From positions 2,102,501-2,166,500 of the forward strand of contig NZ_CP103300.1 of NCBI RefSeq assembly GCF_025562755.1: DNA of 64,000 bases, given 5' to 3'. The notes beneath the pieces were generated by a model. The model saw only the letters and a list, made by a program, of their open reading frames with translations. It was not told where the DNA came from and did no database searches. Shown piece by piece: positions 32,105-41,476 of the stretch; the first letter of the stretch is position 1, and each line of letters starts with the position of its first letter. This DNA is from Endozoicomonas euniceicola. GTDB lineage: Bacteria > Pseudomonadota > Gammaproteobacteria > Pseudomonadales > Endozoicomonadaceae. The position numbers and the translations under genes were made by a program.

Positions 32105-33886
32105 TCAAAACTGCTCATCACTCATACCGTAAAGTTCTTCAACCCCGGAAGTGGCTGCCGTCAGCAGCGCTGAACCCCTTGGCAGCAATCGTTTATAGAA
32201 ATAACGGGCAGTGGCTATTTTGGCTTTATAAAAGTCATTGTCGTTAGTGCCCGTTTGTAACTCAGCCTGAGCCACCTCAGCCATTTGAGCCCACATCCAC
32301 CCGTAGGCGACATAAGCAAAACCGTGCAGGTATTCAACACAGGCGGCATTGATCGTATTGGGATTGTCTGCGGTTTGTTTTAACAGCTGTTCAGTAGCCT
32401 GTTCCAACTGATTCAGAGCATTTTCAAGCGCAGGCACGAATTCACTGTTTTCAGAGTTGTTAATAAATGCCCGAACCTCATCAGCAAACAGCCGGAAAAA
32501 CAGACCTTCGTTAGCCGCTATTTTACGCCCCAGTAAATCCAGCGACTGAATGCCATTGGTGCCTTCATAAATCTGCGTGATACGAACGTCCCTGACTAAC
32601 TGCTCCTGCCCCCACTCGGCAATATAACCATGACCACCCAACACCTGCTGACCGGCAATACAACATTCCAGCCCCATGTCGGTGAAGAACGCTTTGGCTA
32701 CCGGCGTTAACAGCGCCACCAGACCTGCCGCCTTTCGCCTCTCATCATCCTCACCAAATTTGGTTTTATCCAACTGTTGTCCAACGTAGGTTGAAAAAGC
32801 CCTGCCCCCTTCATTGAGCGCTTTAATATTCATCAGGATTCGACGAATATCACCATGAACCATTAAAGAATCCGCTTCCTTTTCCGGTTGTGCAGCCCCG
32901 GTGGCAGCCCGACCTTGCAGGCGATCTTTGGCATAAGCCAAAGCATTCTGGTAAGAGCGTTCAGCACTACCCAGTCCCTGAATACCGACGAACAGACGTT
33001 CATAGTTCATCATGGTAAACATGCAGTTCAAACCTTTATTCAGCTCTCCCACCAGATACCCTGTTGCCCCATCAAAGTTCATGACACAGGTGGAAGCCCC
33101 TTTAATGCCCATCTTGTGTTCAATGGAACCGCAGCTGACAGCGTTAGCTTCAGACAAAGAGCCATCCTCGTTTACCTGAATCTTTGGAACCAGAAAAAGC
33201 GAAATCCCTTTCGGGCCAGCCGGAGCATCAGGCAGCTTCGCCAGCACCAGATGAACAATGTTTTCTGACAAATCATGCTCGCCGCCCGTGATGAATATTT
33301 TCGTACCGGTAACACGGTAACTGCCATCATCCGCAGGAACCGCTTTAGATCGAATAATGCCAAGGTCTGTCCCGGCGTGGGGTTCAGTCAGGCACATGGT
33401 GCCAGCCCATTCTCCGGAGTACATTTTGGGCAGATACAAGGATTTAATCGCTTCAGAAGCATGGGCATCGATAGCCAGAGCCGCACCTGAGGTAAGACTG
33501 GGGTAAAGCATAAAACCAAGGTTGGCACCGCAACTCATTTCATCAAACTGAGCCCCCAGAGCTTTGGGCATACCCATGCCACCAAAGTCAGGGTTGCCAC
33601 TCAGGCCGGTCCAGCCACCTTCGGAGTAAATTTGATAGGCTTCTTTAAAACCTGTGGGTGTGGTCACCTTGCCATCTTGCCAGTGACAGCCTTGTTCATC
33701 ACCCGTTCGATAGAGAGGAGACAATGTTTTGGAAACCAGTTTGGCACCTTCTTCGAGAATGGCGTCAGCGGTTTCCCGGTCGACCAGTTCGCTGAGCGAT
33801 TCCCAGCGAGCCCAGTCAGCAGCGACATCAAACACTTCATACAACACAAAACGCATATCACGCAGGGGAGCCTGATAATCAATCAT
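32105..33886 (-). CDS. Acyl-CoA dehydrogenase, long type (copy 1)
   Basis: 593 aa FAD enzyme for the first step of fatty-acid beta-oxidation. It carries the Acyl-CoA_dh N, middle and C domains plus the extra C-terminal domain (PF12806-like) of the 590-600 residue class. Seen: MCLTEPHAGTDLG and KIFITGGEHDLSENIVHLVLA (substrate/FAD), CSIEHKMGIKGASTCVMNFDGA-type middle motif, and IAEWGQEQLVRDVRITQIYEGTNGIQSLDLLGRK with the catalytic Glu position. It is a paralogue of the gene at 39686. Pseudomonas has such pairs close together (PA0506/PA0508). Between these two copies lie three unrelated accessory genes. Confidence 0.93.
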   Translation of the reverse strand: MIDYQAPLRDMRFVLYEVFDVAADWARWESLSELVDRETADAILEEGAKLVSKTLSPLYRTGDEQGCHWQDGKVTTPTGFKEAYQIYSEGGWTGLSGNPDFGGMGMPKALGAQFDEMSCGANLGFMLYPSLTSGAALAIDAHASEAIKSLYLPKMYSGEWAGTMCLTEPHAGTDLGIIRSKAVPADDGSYRVTGTKIFITGGEHDLSENIVHLVLAKLPDAPAGPKGISLFLVPKIQVNEDGSLSEANAVSCGSIEHKMGIKGASTCVMNFDGATGYLVGELNKGLNCMFTMMNYERLFVGIQGLGSAERSYQNALAYAKDRLQGRAATGAAQPEKEADSLMVHGDIRRILMNIKALNEGGRAFSTYVGQQLDKTKFGEDDERRKAAGLVALLTPVAKAFFTDMGLECCIAGQQVLGGHGYIAEWGQEQLVRDVRITQIYEGTNGIQSLDLLGRKIAANEGLFFRLFADEVRAFINNSENSEFVPALENALNQLEQATEQLLKQTADNPNTINAACVEYLHGFAYVAYGWMWAQMAEVAQAELQTGTNDNDFYKAKIATARYFYKRLLPRGSALLTAATSGVEELYGMSDEQF

Positions 33887-34060
33887 AGCGACGGTACTCC
33901 TGTTATTGTTATGTGGACAGAGTAGAGTACACCCTGTCTGCCTTAAAGCACTTTTGCAGTAGCCCCGTCGCTATATTACCTGTCAACTACGCCTAAAACA
34001 CGGATTTTAACATGCGTTTTTGATAACCAACTTACGCCCACTCTGTCCTGATTCCCTTAA

Positions 34061-36496
34061 CTACTGCAAACCGCTGTTTGTACGAACTCCCAGCAATAAA
34101 AGCAAACTTGCTAAATTAAGCAAACTGCGATCATTACTGACCGGCATACCGGATGCTTCTGATAAAACTTCCTCATTAGCGGCCTGAAGACCGTCACTCA
34201 CACCGTGAATGGCACCCAGCCAATGTCCCTGACCGTTGTGAACAAGAAATATATCATTACTGCTTATGTGGTCTGGAAATGAGTCCATGCCTTGACCATC
34301 AGGATTAAATACCATAGTACTAATTTTACTCCCTCGCATCTGAGGATAGAGAACAATCACACGCCTTCCACTCATTTGAGCCATCACCAGTGCGATTCGA
34401 ATATTACCCCATTCATTCTGGTTTCTTATCTCTCCCAGTAAACGTGAAAACTCATCACCGGCAAATACAGGGTTCTCTCTCGTAAAACGCTCTGCATTAC
34501 GGGTGAGGTAACTGGATAATTGCTGTCGAAGAGCGTGTCCGTTACCTGTTTCCGTTTGCCCGGCCAGGGCATGATATAGACATGAGCCATCCTTCGGAGT
34601 TGACAGTAATTTTAATTGAGCATTATTGAGAAACGTCTGAAGATTTTCTGAATAACCTTCTTGATCCTCATGATTAAGCTGAGATACTTCTGCATCCTGC
34701 TGCCACTGTGAAGGTTTAGGAGGTTTGTAACACTCAAACCTGACTTTCCGGGACTTTGGATTAACAACCAGCTCATTAGGCATGCCTTCATATTGCCCCA
34801 TATGCCTTGCCAAATAGGGTGGCAACGAAGGTAGCTCTTCCTTATATTGACTATCCAGACGTTTAATAAGTTTGTACCGTTTGATGGTTTCTATTCTTTC
34901 CTCAAAAGTTTCAAACCACGGTTCAAATCCGGAAGCTGCTATATGTTTAAGTTCGGAATAACGTTCTAACTGCTCTATTAGCAAGTCTATTTGATTGTCT
35001 TCCAGATAGCTCCAGCTAAGATCAATTTGCGTAATGCCGGACGTATTTGATGTGTCGGAGAAATGCTCAATGGCTTTCAGAGGCAGTCCGAACATACTCA
35101 GGTCAAGCGTCGTAAGCTTAGCGCCCCGGCTTCGCTTGAGACTGCGAGCTTCCACGGCCTCCATTTGATCGTCATTGTTGGGCCGCACTAATACCAGTGA
35201 TGGAACGAAAATAGTCTTTTTATTAGAGCCAATATATTCATACTTTCTGTAATTTTCCTTTACAGGAACACTAGGAATACGTTTTTTTGTATCCAACTCA
35301 ATTGGAAGCATAACCTGATAAGCAGACCATCCAGACGCACTGGCTGTATCAGCATCAACCAACAGATTTCGCTGACCAGCTATAACAACCATGTCAGCTA
35401 CTCCATCCTGGATAAGTTGCTGTAATACCCTTAAAGCTGCATAAGTTCCCCCAAAAAGGACTTTCCGGTTCAATAGTCCTTCCGCAATAACCAGAGTCAG
35501 AGCCTCAGAAGAAATGCCGAGTTCAGCTTTATGATCTCTGATAAGCGCTGCTGACTGGAGAGCATCTCCTTGAATGATGTTGTAATCCGGAAATTTTTCA
35601 TCACCAGCTTTAACAAGTTTAGAGGAAACTTCAATTCCCAAAGTCTGTGGTTCTATACCCTGTGTCTTCAGATAGCGACTGGCTGCCGTTATATCTTCTC
35701 CAGAACCACACCCGAGACTCACAAGCAAAGGAGGTTTATCAGACATTAAGCGAGACTCCTCAAAGTGATGCTTCAGGGCAGAAAACAACAGTTTAGGAAC
35801 AAGCTCTCTGAGCCTGGGATAAAACTGTTTCCCAATATCAAGGTAACTTGATTCATCTCTGGCAATTTCATAAGACTCTGACAATTCCCTCAATACCTGG
35901 CGTATTTCATCTTTACTGTTCGAGGCTGAATCAGGGGTAATTTTCAGGCTTTCAGCGAGCTTTTTGGTCAGATCGTCTGGTTTTAATAGCGTTTTGTGTA
36001 TTTGCTCATAATTATGAACATTATTAAGACTTCCACCATAGTGTTGAAACTTGTGACTCATACTTTTCCACCAGTAGCGTTTTTCTTCAGGGACATAAAA
36101 CAACTTTTCTTTTCCGCTGAAAAACGTAAGTAGAATATGAGTTTTTAACGACTCCGAACGTCTATCTGCATCTGTAACCTTAAAGAAATCAGCAAAATGC
36201 TCAATTACCTGAATGCGGGTAACGTTGTTATAGACTGGATGCAAAAGCTGTACAGTGTCTGGTATATCCAGAGTGTAAATAGTAACCGCTGCATTCAGGG
36301 GAGGAGTTGACTCATTTGCTTTGGCTGGACGTAGATAATCAACCTCTGTCGTCAGTTCTTCAAGAATATTGTTCCAGTCCTCACTCTCTACTCCAAAAGG
36401 AGAAGGCAACCTGGCAAAGCTGCAGGTTGAGATAATCAGAAGGAAGAGGACGATAATTTTTCTTCTAAAACTCTGTGTATTTGAATTCACAAACAC
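34061..36496 (-). CDS. Secreted methyltransferase-like / OTU-protease-like multidomain protein
   Basis: 811 aa, GTG start with AGGT nearby. A signal peptide (residues 10-28, ending CSFA) is followed by a helical region of unknown type. A Rossmann methyltransferase-like segment has LLVSLGCGSGEDIT (257-270) and IIQGDAL (307-313). Two leucine-rich-repeat-like strands follow (LTTLDLSMFGLPL and ITQIDLSWSYL, 461-498). The C-terminal OTU domain (about 627-766) has STPKDGSCLYHAL with Asp636 and Cys639, NEWGN (694-698), VIVLYP and GQGHWLGAI with His758, the expected Cys/His/Asp protease residues. OTU enzymes remove ubiquitin from proteins, and this is a eukaryotic-type activity. A terminal hydrophobic stretch is at 791-804. 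It could be secreted to a host; the secretion route and substrate are unknown. Confidence 0.78.
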   Translation of the reverse strand: MFVNSNTQSFRRKIIVLFLLIISTCSFARLPSPFGVESEDWNNILEELTTEVDYLRPAKANESTPPLNAAVTIYTLDIPDTVQLLHPVYNNVTRIQVIEHFADFFKVTDADRRSESLKTHILLTFFSGKEKLFYVPEEKRYWWKSMSHKFQHYGGSLNNVHNYEQIHKTLLKPDDLTKKLAESLKITPDSASNSKDEIRQVLRELSESYEIARDESSYLDIGKQFYPRLRELVPKLLFSALKHHFEESRLMSDKPPLLVSLGCGSGEDITAASRYLKTQGIEPQTLGIEVSSKLVKAGDEKFPDYNIIQGDALQSAALIRDHKAELGISSEALTLVIAEGLLNRKVLFGGTYAALRVLQQLIQDGVADMVVIAGQRNLLVDADTASASGWSAYQVMLPIELDTKKRIPSVPVKENYRKYEYIGSNKKTIFVPSLVLVRPNNDDQMEAVEARSLKRSRGAKLTTLDLSMFGLPLKAIEHFSDTSNTSGITQIDLSWSYLEDNQIDLLIEQLERYSELKHIAASGFEPWFETFEERIETIKRYKLIKRLDSQYKEELPSLPPYLARHMGQYEGMPNELVVNPKSRKVRFECYKPPKPSQWQQDAEVSQLNHEDQEGYSENLQTFLNNAQLKLLSTPKDGSCLYHALAGQTETGNGHALRQQLSSYLTRNAERFTRENPVFAGDEFSRLLGEIRNQNEWGNIRIALVMAQMSGRRVIVLYPQMRGSKISTMVFNPDGQGMDSFPDHISSNDIFLVHNGQGHWLGAIHGVSDGLQAANEEVLSEASGMPVSNDRSLLNLASLLLLLGVRTNSGLQ

Positions 36497-36585
36497 AAGG
36501 ACACCTAAGTTTCAGTGGTTATATTTCCTGCCTGGTCAAAAGTATCCCTCTATCCAAGGCAGCCCAAAACAGCCCGCTATAACGG

Positions 36586-37206
36586 TCAGAAACGATAGTA
36601 AAACCCTGCCGTGAGAACCACTCCCGCCCAGGAAAACTGCACGCCGACGTTTTTGTATTCAACATCCAGTAATGCCTGAAAGAGAGGAAACAACCGGGTG
36701 TTACCCAGTTTCAGGTAACGCTTGTAGCCATACATAATGCCAGCGCGATACCCAGCCTCAACTTCGACTTCGCCGTATTTTTGTTGATACAGGGTACGCT
36801 GCCAGCCACCCGACCAGACGCGATCACCGTGGGTATTGATAAAGGTTCCACCGTAATACCCTTTGTAGACTGCACCAATCAACCTGTTATTGCTTTCCTG
36901 ATCGTCCCCGGATTCAAAATGCAGTGTCCACATACCAAGAAGAAGCTGATCTCTGAATGGGCGCCCCCAGAACTGCTTTAGCCAGCCTTTTTCTTTATCA
37001 AAGCTGCTGTAAGGCAGTGACAGGTCCAGAGACGTTCGTGAGTCCACTGGTTTTTCTGCCAGGCTGGGAAGTGGAGAGGCCCCGCCGTCAGTCTCCTGCA
37101 CTTCCTCCGATAAAGCACTTTCTGACACCGCAAAATCTGACACAACAAAAAGAGCGGCCAGAACAGCAACCTCTATTGTTTTTCTCAATGGGGTTAGATA
37201 GCTCAT
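36586..37206 (-). CDS. Small outer-membrane-type protein of unknown function
   Basis: 206 aa. A signal peptide (residues 1-28) and a Ser/Glu-rich linker are followed by about 130 residues with alternating hydrophobic and Tyr/Trp-rich strands (LLLGMWTLHFESG, LIGAVYKGYYGGTFIN, VWSGGWQRTLYQQKYGEVEVEAGYRAGIMYGY, VGVQFSWAGVVLTAGFYYRF). It ends in Phe. The pattern is that of an eight-stranded beta-barrel, with some resemblance to PagP-like barrels in strand layout, but I see no PagP catalytic motif. The gene lies between the OTU gene and the ankyrin gene on the same strand. Confidence 0.6.
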   Translation of the reverse strand: MSYLTPLRKTIEVAVLAALFVVSDFAVSESALSEEVQETDGGASPLPSLAEKPVDSRTSLDLSLPYSSFDKEKGWLKQFWGRPFRDQLLLGMWTLHFESGDDQESNNRLIGAVYKGYYGGTFINTHGDRVWSGGWQRTLYQQKYGEVEVEAGYRAGIMYGYKRYLKLGNTRLFPLFQALLDVEYKNVGVQFSWAGVVLTAGFYYRF

Positions 37207-37379
37207 AGTCTGCCTGATACAGCCAAAGCAGCTGATATGACTCCGGGAAATTTAAAAAAGCTTTTTTGGAATCATGTTGTATAGACCAACGCTTAGAGTT
37301 GTGCAAAAAACCAACAATGCAGATAAGAAAAAACTTAAGCTGCATTGTGTGAGTATGCAGAAACGGCAGGTGTTATTTG

Positions 37380-39518
37380 TTAACGCCTTAGTACTTCTTT
37401 GCCAGCAGGACTCATCAGGGAATCGATCATCTGACAGTAGGGTTGAAAGGTTTCAACCCCATAATATGGCAGTTGCAGTGTTTCATAATAGTTATCATGG
37501 CTCTCGGGGTGCGATTCAACCGCCTCACAGTTATCTTCAAAGCAGACTGTGCCGTTCAGCCGGGGCGTTGTGAAAGGCGGGGTAGAGTTACCATCTGCCC
37601 AGACCTGATTCAATCCACTAACCGCAGGCTTCAGATTCAAGCAGGCTGTAAGTCCGCTTAACTCATCCGGATGCTCGTCCATGCGTACACCGGCATAAGC
37701 TGCGGTACGCTGAAACATATTAAACACTCCTTCGGCTGCTGTTTCATTTTTTTCCCTGGTGAATGGATTAAAATAATCAAGAGCCACTGCCAGTTCATGA
37801 TCCTGAATATATTGGCTCCAGGAGAAAGCTGGTTTTTTGGCAGTGCCATCTCCATGAATTATCCACAAGAGCGCATTAATTCTCTCGTATTTGCGGATAG
37901 ACAGTTTCTTGTCTTCATTGTTTCTCGCAATGTAACCTGTGGCGGCACCGTATAAAAGCAAAAGACGGGAGATACTGGCTTCAGCCTGATCTTGTTCAAG
38001 AATAAGAGCTTCAGCTAACAAATCTCCATTACTATTACCATGACCGTCCGGAAGCCGGGTATTGGGGTTGGCACCGTTAGCCAGACTGGCTGCTGTTTCA
38101 AATACATCCTGCGCCATAACGGCTTTTTTTAACCGGATATTCTTCTGGTGCTGAGGCGAAGTTTCATCATCAATATAAGAAGGTAACTCTGACCTTTTAT
38201 AAAACTGAAGAAGAAGTGCCATATCACGGGTCATCTTATGCCTTCCCATCTGCTGAATAAGTCGATGATCAGGGTTGGCACCAAATTCGATCAGTATTTT
38301 TGCATTTTCCAAATGACCTTTTTTAACCGCCTCAACCAGAGGATTTGGAAAGTTATAGATATTAAAATGATAATCATTGCTCAACCTGTCACCTAAATTA
38401 GTTCTAATGCCCCACTTTAGCAACATTCTGGTTATAGCCGGATTTTTACTTGCCAATAGCATAGGTGGAAATGAGTCATGATAAAAAGGTTTTTTGTTGG
38501 TCGTATCCAAAATCAATTTAACCAGCTCAACATTACTTTGATCTATGCCACGTCTTATCTCTTCGAAAAGCAGACGGGGTCTTGATTTAATCTCCTCCGT
38601 CGCTGAAGGTAACGCTTCCCAAAACCAATCATCAGTTCCAAACAATTTATTCCATAAAGTGTTTTTTTGATCCAGCATAGATAACAGTTTTTCACTGGAA
38701 AATTTGCCAATACAAGCGCTCTGTATTTTCATGGATACAGGTGCCTTAAAATAGGGTTCTCCTCGTTCACATGACTTTAAGGTTTCTTCCAGATCATTTC
38801 TCTTTTGAATAAATTCAGAACAGTTATAACCAACATTGTCTTCCGCAATATACTCATAAGCTTTATTTTCACAAAACAATGACATAGCCATGAAAGTACG
38901 TTCAAAATATGAGAGTCTTTTTTTTAGATTTATTGCTTCGACACCATCATAATCTTTGGCTAAGGGGTCGGCTCCAGCTTTAATCAAAGAATCCATAAAT
39001 TCAACTTTTTCCCCACCTTCTTTAATCATTGTATGTAGCAGAGTATCACCAACATTGTCTCTAATATTTACATCGGCTCCTTTTTCTATCAAGGATTGAA
39101 AGACCAGCTTATTATTATTTTCAACAGAATAATATATAGGTGCTCTTTCAAATGGCAGTCCCTTATTTTTGTTGTACTTGTCGTAGGAAGTGTTACATCC
39201 ATCAGGGAATGCTCCTTTATCAAGAAGCCATAGAACAACGTTGGTTTTATTCTTAAGCGCAGCATAATCTAACAGGGAAAAATACCAAGAACTATCTTTC
39301 TCGATAATCACATTAACATCAAGATTACCAATATCCGGTATATTACCCTTATCGATATCTTCAAAGGCCGCATGATAACGCTTTAATTCTTCACCCTGAT
39401 TCACCGGGGGGCATAACGCCTCTTTTTTCTCCACATGGACTGCCAGAGCATTTTGAAACAAAAGTAACAATAGAAAAAAAGTAATAGCTTTTACGCACTT
39501 TATTATCAAATAATTCAA
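37380..39518 (-). CDS. Secreted ankyrin-repeat protein
   Basis: 712 aa, TTG start with GGAG 9 bp upstream. A signal peptide ends at about residue 26 (NALAV). Ankyrin repeats are visible at about 80-195 (LDYAALKNKTNVVLWLLDKGA, PIYYSVENNNKLVFQSLIEKGADVNIRDNVGDTLLHTM-type pair, EFMDSLIKAGADP) and again at about 390-425 and 470-540 (NPLVEAVKKGHLENAKILIEFGANPD). Between them are about 180 residues without clear repeats and several Cys. The C-terminal 200 residues have no family that I recognise. Ankyrin repeats bind proteins; export of such a protein in a host-associated bacterium suggests a host-directed or surface role, which is inference. Confidence 0.82.
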   Translation of the reverse strand: MNYLIIKCVKAITFFLLLLLFQNALAVHVEKKEALCPPVNQGEELKRYHAAFEDIDKGNIPDIGNLDVNVIIEKDSSWYFSLLDYAALKNKTNVVLWLLDKGAFPDGCNTSYDKYNKNKGLPFERAPIYYSVENNNKLVFQSLIEKGADVNIRDNVGDTLLHTMIKEGGEKVEFMDSLIKAGADPLAKDYDGVEAINLKKRLSYFERTFMAMSLFCENKAYEYIAEDNVGYNCSEFIQKRNDLEETLKSCERGEPYFKAPVSMKIQSACIGKFSSEKLLSMLDQKNTLWNKLFGTDDWFWEALPSATEEIKSRPRLLFEEIRRGIDQSNVELVKLILDTTNKKPFYHDSFPPMLLASKNPAITRMLLKWGIRTNLGDRLSNDYHFNIYNFPNPLVEAVKKGHLENAKILIEFGANPDHRLIQQMGRHKMTRDMALLLQFYKRSELPSYIDDETSPQHQKNIRLKKAVMAQDVFETAASLANGANPNTRLPDGHGNSNGDLLAEALILEQDQAEASISRLLLLYGAATGYIARNNEDKKLSIRKYERINALLWIIHGDGTAKKPAFSWSQYIQDHELAVALDYFNPFTREKNETAAEGVFNMFQRTAAYAGVRMDEHPDELSGLTACLNLKPAVSGLNQVWADGNSTPPFTTPRLNGTVCFEDNCEAVESHPESHDNYYETLQLPYYGVETFQPYCQMIDSLMSPAGKEVLRR

Positions 39519-39635
39519 CTCTGCTTACTCCACACTGAGGTTGATTTTTCCAGCGATTTACGATGAACCGTTTCCAGTAAAATTTATGGCCTGTAAGCAT
39601 AGGCTAAGTTCACAATGTTTTATTGATCAAACGCC

Positions 39636-39664
39636 GAAAAAAAAGGCCGCCCTCAGGCGACCTT
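39636..39664 (-). terminator. Intrinsic terminator for the second acyl-CoA dehydrogenase
   Basis: On the minus strand AAGGTCGCC, a TGA loop and GGCGGCCTT form a stem closed by one wobble pair, followed by eight T. It begins 21 bp after the stop of the gene at 39686. This is a strong Rho-independent signal. Confidence 0.88.
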
Positions 39665-39685
39665 CCAGCAGAATCAAAATAAACC

Positions 39686-41476
39686 TCAGATTTCGCCAAA
39701 GTCCTCTTCAGCAATACCCAGCAGATTATCAACACCTGACTCAATAGCCGCTTTGTGCATTCGCGTTCTGGGCAAAAGCCTCTGGAAGTAGAACCGGGCT
39801 GTTTGAATCTTGGCGTTATAGAAACCCTCTTCGGTAGTACCCGCAGCCAGTGCCTGCTGAGCCGTATTGACCATATCAGCCCAGAAGTAAGCCAGACAGA
39901 CATAGCCTGAATACATCAGAAAATCGACCGACGCTGCCCCCACTTCATCCTTGTTCTGCATGGCTTTCATGCCAATCTGAATGGTCATTTCGCCCCACTC
40001 TTTATTCAGGGCAGCCAGTGGTTCAATAAACTCTTTGAGTTGGCTGTTTTCTTCATGCTCCTTGCAGAAACGATGAACCACTTTGGTAAAGGTCTTCATT
40101 GATTCGCCCTGGGTCAGCAGGATTTTACGACCCAGCAAATCCAGAGCCTGAATACCGGTTGTGCCTTCATAAAGCATGGCAATGCGGGCATCCCGGACAT
40201 TCTGTTCCATACCCCATTCCGCAATGTAGCCATGCCCGCCGTAACACTGAAGTCCAAGATTAGCCGCTTCAAAACCGGTTTCGGTCACAAAAGCTTTAAG
40301 AATCGGTGTCAGGAAACCCATGGTCAGGTCAGCCTGACTGCGCACATCTTCATCCGGATGATGCATCAGGTCAGCCAGCTTAGCGATGTAGTAAGCCAGA
40401 GCCCGGTTACCTTCAGTGAAAGCCTTGATGGTCAACAACATTCGTCGTACATCCGGATGAACAATAATCGGGTCAGCCGGGCCATCAGGATTTTTTACAC
40501 CACTCAGGGAGCGGCTTTGCAAACGCTCACGGGCATAACGTAAAGCGCCCTGCATAGCCACTTCCGAATGAGCCAGCCCCTGTAAACCCGTTCCAAGGCG
40601 TGCAAAGTTCATAAACGTGAACATGCAGTTGAGACCTTTGTTCTCAGGCCCAATCAGGAAACCGGTGGCTTCATCGAAATTCATGACACAGGTCGCATTG
40701 GCATGAATGCCCATTTTGTGTTCGATAGAACCACAGCTGACACCATTACTTTCACCAATGCTCTGGGGCAGGTATTTGGGAACAATAAACAGTGAGATAC
40801 CTTTCGTGCCTTCCGGAGCGCCCGGCAGACGAGCCAGAACAATATGAACGATATTTTCCGCCATATCGTGATCTCCGGCAGAAATGAATATCTTGGTGCC
40901 GGAAATTCGATAAGAGCCATTGCCATTGGGTTCAGCTTTAGTGCGCAGCATACCCAAATCCGTACCACAGTGGGGCTCTGTGAGGCACATGGTTCCTGTC
41001 CATTCACCGGAAACCAGTTTGGTGAGATAGGCTTGCTTCTGTTCTTCGGTGCCATGAGCTTCCAGGGTATTCATAGCCCCATGACTCAGCCCCGGATACA
41101 TTCCCCAGGACCAGTTTGCCTGCCCAACCATTTCACTGATGGACAGCCCAAGGGAATGAGGCAGACCCTGCCCGCCATAGGTTTCATCACTGGCAAGAGA
41201 AGGCCAGCCACCTTCAACATATTGTCGATAAGCTTCCCTGAAACCTGACGGGGTTTTTACGCCCTCTTCACTCCAGGTACAGCCCTCCTGATCACCGGAC
41301 TGATTCAGAGGCGACAGAACCTGCTCACAGAATTTTGCACCTTCCTGCAAAATGGCATCCACCATATCAGGAGTAGCGTCTTCTGCGCCTGGCAGGCTGG
41401 CATAGTGTTCAGGGTAAGACAGTAACTCGTCCCGGACGAAACGGATATCTCTCAGGGGGGCCTTGTATTCTGGCAT
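39686..41476 (-). CDS. Acyl-CoA dehydrogenase, long type (copy 2)
   Basis: 596 aa paralogue of the gene at 32105, with the same four-domain layout. Conserved blocks are MCLTEPHCGTDLGMLRTKA, KIFISAGDHDMAENIVHIVLA, CGSIEHKMGIHANATCVMNFDEATG-type middle motif, and AEWGMEQNVRDARIAMLYEGTTGIQALDLLGRK. Both copies begin YKAPLRDIRF/YQAPLRDMRF. It should oxidise medium- or long-chain acyl-CoA, passing electrons to ETF. The upstream region (41477-42214) is AT-rich and may hold its promoter. Two copies can differ in chain-length preference; the sequence alone does not show which. Confidence 0.93.
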   Translation of the reverse strand: MPEYKAPLRDIRFVRDELLSYPEHYASLPGAEDATPDMVDAILQEGAKFCEQVLSPLNQSGDQEGCTWSEEGVKTPSGFREAYRQYVEGGWPSLASDETYGGQGLPHSLGLSISEMVGQANWSWGMYPGLSHGAMNTLEAHGTEEQKQAYLTKLVSGEWTGTMCLTEPHCGTDLGMLRTKAEPNGNGSYRISGTKIFISAGDHDMAENIVHIVLARLPGAPEGTKGISLFIVPKYLPQSIGESNGVSCGSIEHKMGIHANATCVMNFDEATGFLIGPENKGLNCMFTFMNFARLGTGLQGLAHSEVAMQGALRYARERLQSRSLSGVKNPDGPADPIIVHPDVRRMLLTIKAFTEGNRALAYYIAKLADLMHHPDEDVRSQADLTMGFLTPILKAFVTETGFEAANLGLQCYGGHGYIAEWGMEQNVRDARIAMLYEGTTGIQALDLLGRKILLTQGESMKTFTKVVHRFCKEHEENSQLKEFIEPLAALNKEWGEMTIQIGMKAMQNKDEVGAASVDFLMYSGYVCLAYFWADMVNTAQQALAAGTTEEGFYNAKIQTARFYFQRLLPRTRMHKAAIESGVDNLLGIAEEDFGEI

